A stretch of 48,775 nt of DNA, from NCBI RefSeq assembly GCF_009831555.1, contig NZ_WUUU01000006.1, positions 1-48,775 of the forward strand, written 5' to 3'. Position 1 is the first letter of the stretch, and each line of letters opens with the position of its first letter. The DNA comes from Halobacterium bonnevillei. Lineage in GTDB: Archaea; Halobacteriota; Halobacteria; Halobacteriales; Halobacteriaceae. Under the pieces are notes generated by a model, which saw only the letters and a program-made list of their open reading frames with translations, had not been told where the DNA came from and made no database searches. Shown piece after piece: positions 45,787-48,775 of the stretch. Both the position numbers and the translations under genes were made by a program.

Positions 45787-47643
45787 TCAGTTTTTGGTGG
45801 CGTTCGTGACGCGATAAATGTTCACGTTGCCGTTCTGGTAGATTCGGTTCGTCGTTGGGTCCGCTTCAAGTCGCTCGAAGTCCTCGCGGACGAACACGCC
45901 CCATTCGGGATGGACCTCCAAACGATTCAAACGGCCCGCAGCCGTGTCGATGTAGTAGGCGTCCCCGAACTGTGCACCGAGCGTTGTGTTCCCGAAATGG
46001 GGTGGGACGGTGGTTCGTCGATCGCCTGGTGCGTACCGGACGTTGTCACTTCGTCGTACTCGCTCTCTTGCCGTAAGGAAAAATTGCATAAACCGATCCG
46101 GTCGGCGGGCGAGCGTAACCGTTCCATGTTCCGCTGACTTATTTTCGAGATACCACTCCCAGCCGTCAAGTTCACTCTCGACAATATTGTTGTTGCCGGA
46201 TGCGACCCAGGGGCTGCTCTGGAGGCTGGCCTGGTGCAGTAACAGACCTGCCGTGAGCGAACTACTTATGAGGAGAAATACAGCAGCAGCTGTTAGGAAG
46301 TGGTCTCGCCGTATTCGACGGACCCACCGAAACGACACGAACAGAAAGATACCAACGAACAGCGGAATAATCATCTTTATCATGAGAAGCGCTCGACCGT
46401 ATCCGAGTCCGAGTCCTCCCCCGACAAATTCTAGCGGGGTCCAGAGACCCCCGATGGCAAATATGAAAAATAGAATCGGTGGAATTCGGGGGGTTTCAAC
46501 CCTGTGTTGCGGGAGGAGAACAAACATCCCCCCAAGTCCTCCTAGCATAAGCAACAGTATCGTCGGCCCCCGCGTTTTGAGTACAAGGAGACCGAACTCG
46601 AATAAAGTGAACCCAAACTCCTCGAACAGAACCGATGTCTGCTGTGTCGCGGCGGAACCACCGGTCGCGGCCAAGCCAAACAGACGGCCTACAGCCATTT
46701 TGAAGTACGGCGCATGCGTCCACCAAAGGTAGCCAGGCACACCGACGAGGAACGGTAGGAGGAGCACTACTCCTGAGAGTTTTCGTAACCGGATGACTCC
46801 AAACTGGGGGAGCCACTCGCGGAGTCCTGGCAAGTGGAGTATCACCGCAAGTCCTGCGACGAAAGTCAGCATCACTGGCGGGAGTTGGTGGAAGGGCCAC
46901 AGTGAGACGGCAACTACTACGAACAGGAATAGAAAGCGACGACTCTCTGCCACAGTGGTCACTCGTGCCAGAAGGAGTAGCGCCAGAACAAACAGTGTCT
47001 CGAAGGCCATGTTTGACGGTGCGATACCAGTAAAAACCACCAACAAGGCGCCATAAACGCCGTACACGCCGGGGATGTTGTAGCTCCTACAGAACGTTCC
47101 GGATAGGAGCAAGAAGACGAAGGCACTGAACAGATCTACAACGCCAAACGCAACGAAGGATTCATTGAACACCAGAAGGGTCCTGGTGACGCTATCGAGT
47201 ACGATGAACAGGAGATGAAACATCGGCCGGTACTGATTGCTGAAGTGTACACGTGAAGTAGAGATGATACTTCCGTGGAACTGAATCGTCCTAATGTCGC
47301 CGGCATGTGAGAGCATATCGCCGGCCATTATTTTATACCCCAAAAGCAATGGCAAGACCATAACGAGCAGAACTTGAGTAACAACTGGCAATAGCGCCAA
47401 TAGTGCCGTTCGATGTCGCTCACTGGAAAGATAACATAGGGAGAGAATAGTTCCAGAAACGGTAGCGAAGATGGCGAGTGCGAGGAGGGCGTCTGGTAGC
47501 TGTCTGTACACCGAAATCTGATATCCGTTTCGGAACTGGAGGATGGTAAGAATCTCAATCGACATAACGACCAGTGCCCACGATACCAGCAGCTTCTGTA
47601 CACCTGCGGTATCAAACGGGAGTCGTTGATGTAAAGAGACCAT
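45787..47643 (-). CDS. Large polytopic membrane protein, glycosyltransferase-like (GT-C type)
   Basis: This 618-residue protein has about 12 predicted helices over its first ~460 residues (LLPVVTQVLLVMVLPLLLGY, FLFLFVVVAVSLWPFHQLPP and others). An acidic loop, AGDMLSHAGDIRTIQFHG, after the third helix fits the extracytoplasmic catalytic loop of GT-C enzymes. A soluble C-terminal domain of about 150 residues follows. The position in the glycan cluster agrees with a lipid-linked sugar transferase, but no family is recognised with certainty. Confidence 0.65.
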   Translation of the reverse strand: MVSLHQRLPFDTAGVQKLLVSWALVVMSIEILTILQFRNGYQISVYRQLPDALLALAIFATVSGTILSLCYLSSERHRTALLALLPVVTQVLLVMVLPLLLGYKIMAGDMLSHAGDIRTIQFHGSIISTSRVHFSNQYRPMFHLLFIVLDSVTRTLLVFNESFVAFGVVDLFSAFVFLLLSGTFCRSYNIPGVYGVYGALLVVFTGIAPSNMAFETLFVLALLLLARVTTVAESRRFLFLFVVVAVSLWPFHQLPPVMLTFVAGLAVILHLPGLREWLPQFGVIRLRKLSGVVLLLPFLVGVPGYLWWTHAPYFKMAVGRLFGLAATGGSAATQQTSVLFEEFGFTLFEFGLLVLKTRGPTILLLMLGGLGGMFVLLPQHRVETPRIPPILFFIFAIGGLWTPLEFVGGGLGLGYGRALLMIKMIIPLFVGIFLFVSFRWVRRIRRDHFLTAAAVFLLISSSLTAGLLLHQASLQSSPWVASGNNNIVESELDGWEWYLENKSAEHGTVTLARRPDRFMQFFLTARERVRRSDNVRYAPGDRRTTVPPHFGNTTLGAQFGDAYYIDTAAGRLNRLEVHPEWGVFVREDFERLEADPTTNRIYQNGNVNIYRVTNATKN

Positions 47644-47721
47644 TCGGTTCTTTATTTTGTGTCGACTGTTATCATACTTATATTGTACGTTCGAAATCTC
47701 ACAAAATCGACAGCGTTGCCG

Positions 47722-48775
47722 TCACATTTTGTAGCCGAGTTGCTCCAAGCGACGCTCCGCCTCGCGTGTGAATCCACCTTCCAGGCGTGGCAAAGCTGAC
47801 GGCTCCGTGACAATCGACTCGGCATACTCAACGAGGGGATCCGGGACTGTATCCCCGTTGAGTGGGCACCGCTCACCGCGATCGCTGGCGACGTGATAGC
47901 CCGTGTCGGTCGGCGTCTCGATCACGCTCATATCAGCGTCCGGTGTTAGTGAGCGAGTCACGTACTTATACTCCCCATTTCTCACTGCGACGGAGTGGCC
48001 GTGACTGTCCAGCGCGTCCGACACGACTGGGACATCTGCTGTCTTGTCATCGAAGTGTGTTTCATACCCACTTGATGAGGGAAAGTCCGGAGGATTGATG
48101 CCGACCATCTCAGCAATGAGTTCACCGAGCCAGGCCAACGAGAACGGGTGTGAAATGCGTTTAGACTCACCAGAACAGTTGTCAATGAGCAGTGGAACGT
48201 GGAGAAGTTCGTCGTAGAGATAGTGGCGCGGATGGCCGTACCTGTCGCGATCGAACAAAGCCTCGCCGTGGTCGCCGGTGACGACTAGGCAAGTGTTCCC
48301 CCAGACGCCCTCCTGTCGGAGATTGTCGATAATGGCACCAATCTGTCTATCGACGTATCGAACAGCATTATCGTATATAACCTCCGAACGTGCGTCGAAC
48401 TGGTTTGTAGATGCGTGGCTGTCGACCGCGAACTGTTGCCGGAGAGAATATCGATGGAGTGTGTCATCGTTATTAGCGACCGTCGGATGGATTGGCCGGT
48501 GAATGTCCATTAGATGCGTCCAAGCGAAAAACGGGGCGTCGTTAGCTTCAATATTGTTGGTGAGTGCTTCGACGACGGTTGAACCGCGGGCAGAGGGCCA
48601 CTCAGTGAGATACTGGTAGTATCGGCTAAGGGCGACGACTGGAGCGCTTTCGGCCAGTGATCCTTTTCGAGATTTAACGCTGTCAGATAGAGTCGCCCGT
48701 AACGAACCAGCACTACCTTCATCTCCGCCAGTCGCTCGGTCTGTCTTGCCATCTAGCCGGAGATTTTCGAATTCG
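47722..48775 (-). CDS. Sulfatase-family protein, 5' end outside window
   Basis: The frame is open to the right edge, so the start lies beyond the window. Visible motifs are PFFAWTHLMDIHRPIHP, GAIIDNLRQEGVWGNTC and the metal site VVTGDHGEALFDRDRYGH. The C-terminus (REAERRLEQLGYKM) resembles that of the other sulfatase-family protein at 40405. The N-terminal metal site and nucleophile are not in the window. It is probably a sulfo- or phospho-group enzyme acting on a surface glycan. Codon 48510 is an internal Met, not the start. Confidence 0.85.
   Translation of the reverse strand, partial: EFENLRLDGKTDRATGGDEGSAGSLRATLSDSVKSRKGSLAESAPVVALSRYYQYLTEWPSARGSTVVEALTNNIEANDAPFFAWTHLMDIHRPIHPTVANNDDTLHRYSLRQQFAVDSHASTNQFDARSEVIYDNAVRYVDRQIGAIIDNLRQEGVWGNTCLVVTGDHGEALFDRDRYGHPRHYLYDELLHVPLLIDNCSGESKRISHPFSLAWLGELIAEMVGINPPDFPSSSGYETHFDDKTADVPVVSDALDSHGHSVAVRNGEYKYVTRSLTPDADMSVIETPTDTGYHVASDRGERCPLNGDTVPDPLVEYAESIVTEPSALPRLEGGFTREAERRLEQLGYKM

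Overview
The window comes from a haloarchaeon (class Halobacteria). The evidence is the high GC content, the very acidic proteins, the leaderless genes with a TATA-like box about 27 bases upstream, a Tat-dependent lipoprotein with halocyanin and PQQ-propeller domains, a PGF-pre-PGF surface protein, small CxxC zinc proteins and IS1341-type TnpB elements. No rRNA, tRNA or CRISPR array was recognised. The genus cannot be fixed from the sequence alone.

Layout. (1) 1-9.4 kb, chromosomal housekeeping type: the 3' part of a PAS/GAF histidine kinase broken by a one-base deletion, small membrane and zinc proteins, and a cell-surface cluster of DUF58, DUF4129-type and DUF1616-type proteins. (2) 9.4-16.3 kb: a MacB/FtsX-like ABC exporter (two permeases and an ATPase) downstream of a large PGF-pre-PGF surface protein, then a divergent Thr-rich surface protein. 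(3) 16.5-19.3 kb: an IS605/IS1341-type element carrying an extra ribbon-helix-helix gene that overlaps tnpB, IS remnants and a TRAM protein. (4) 19.4-20.6 kb: a GlmU-like bifunctional enzyme. (5) 20.7-32.7 kb, an accessory island: a TumE-type toxin-antitoxin pair with a palindromic operator, a PIN toxin whose antitoxin gene is cut by an IS remnant, three copies of a two-gene module (winged-helix protein plus a small partner; one copy is decayed and split by a TnpB element), a truncated exonuclease, a halocyanin/PQQ lipoprotein and two more TnpB elements. (6) 32.8-48.8 kb, amino-sugar and glycan locus: GlmS, a second sugar-1-phosphate nucleotidyltransferase, a sugar-nucleotide epimerase, a GT2 glycosyltransferase, a polysaccharide deacetylase, two sulfatase-family proteins, a GT4 glycosyltransferase, a DegT aminotransferase, a FemAB/GNAT-like protein, a membrane protein with a DHHA1-like domain and a large polytopic membrane protein.

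How the genes work together. GlmS, the two nucleotidyltransferases and the epimerase would supply UDP-amino sugars. The GT2, GT4, DegT, FemAB-like, deacetylase and sulfatase-family proteins would assemble and modify a surface glycan or exopolysaccharide. The 12-kb island lies between the two parts of the amino-sugar supply (GlmU-like at 20 kb, GlmS at 33 kb) and contains almost all of the IS, toxin-antitoxin and pseudogene content, so it looks like an insertion hot spot.

The most unusual items are the triplicated winged-helix/partner module of unknown function, the RHH gene overlapping tnpB, the IS remnant inside the antitoxin gene, and the membrane-anchored DHHA1-like protein in the glycan cluster.
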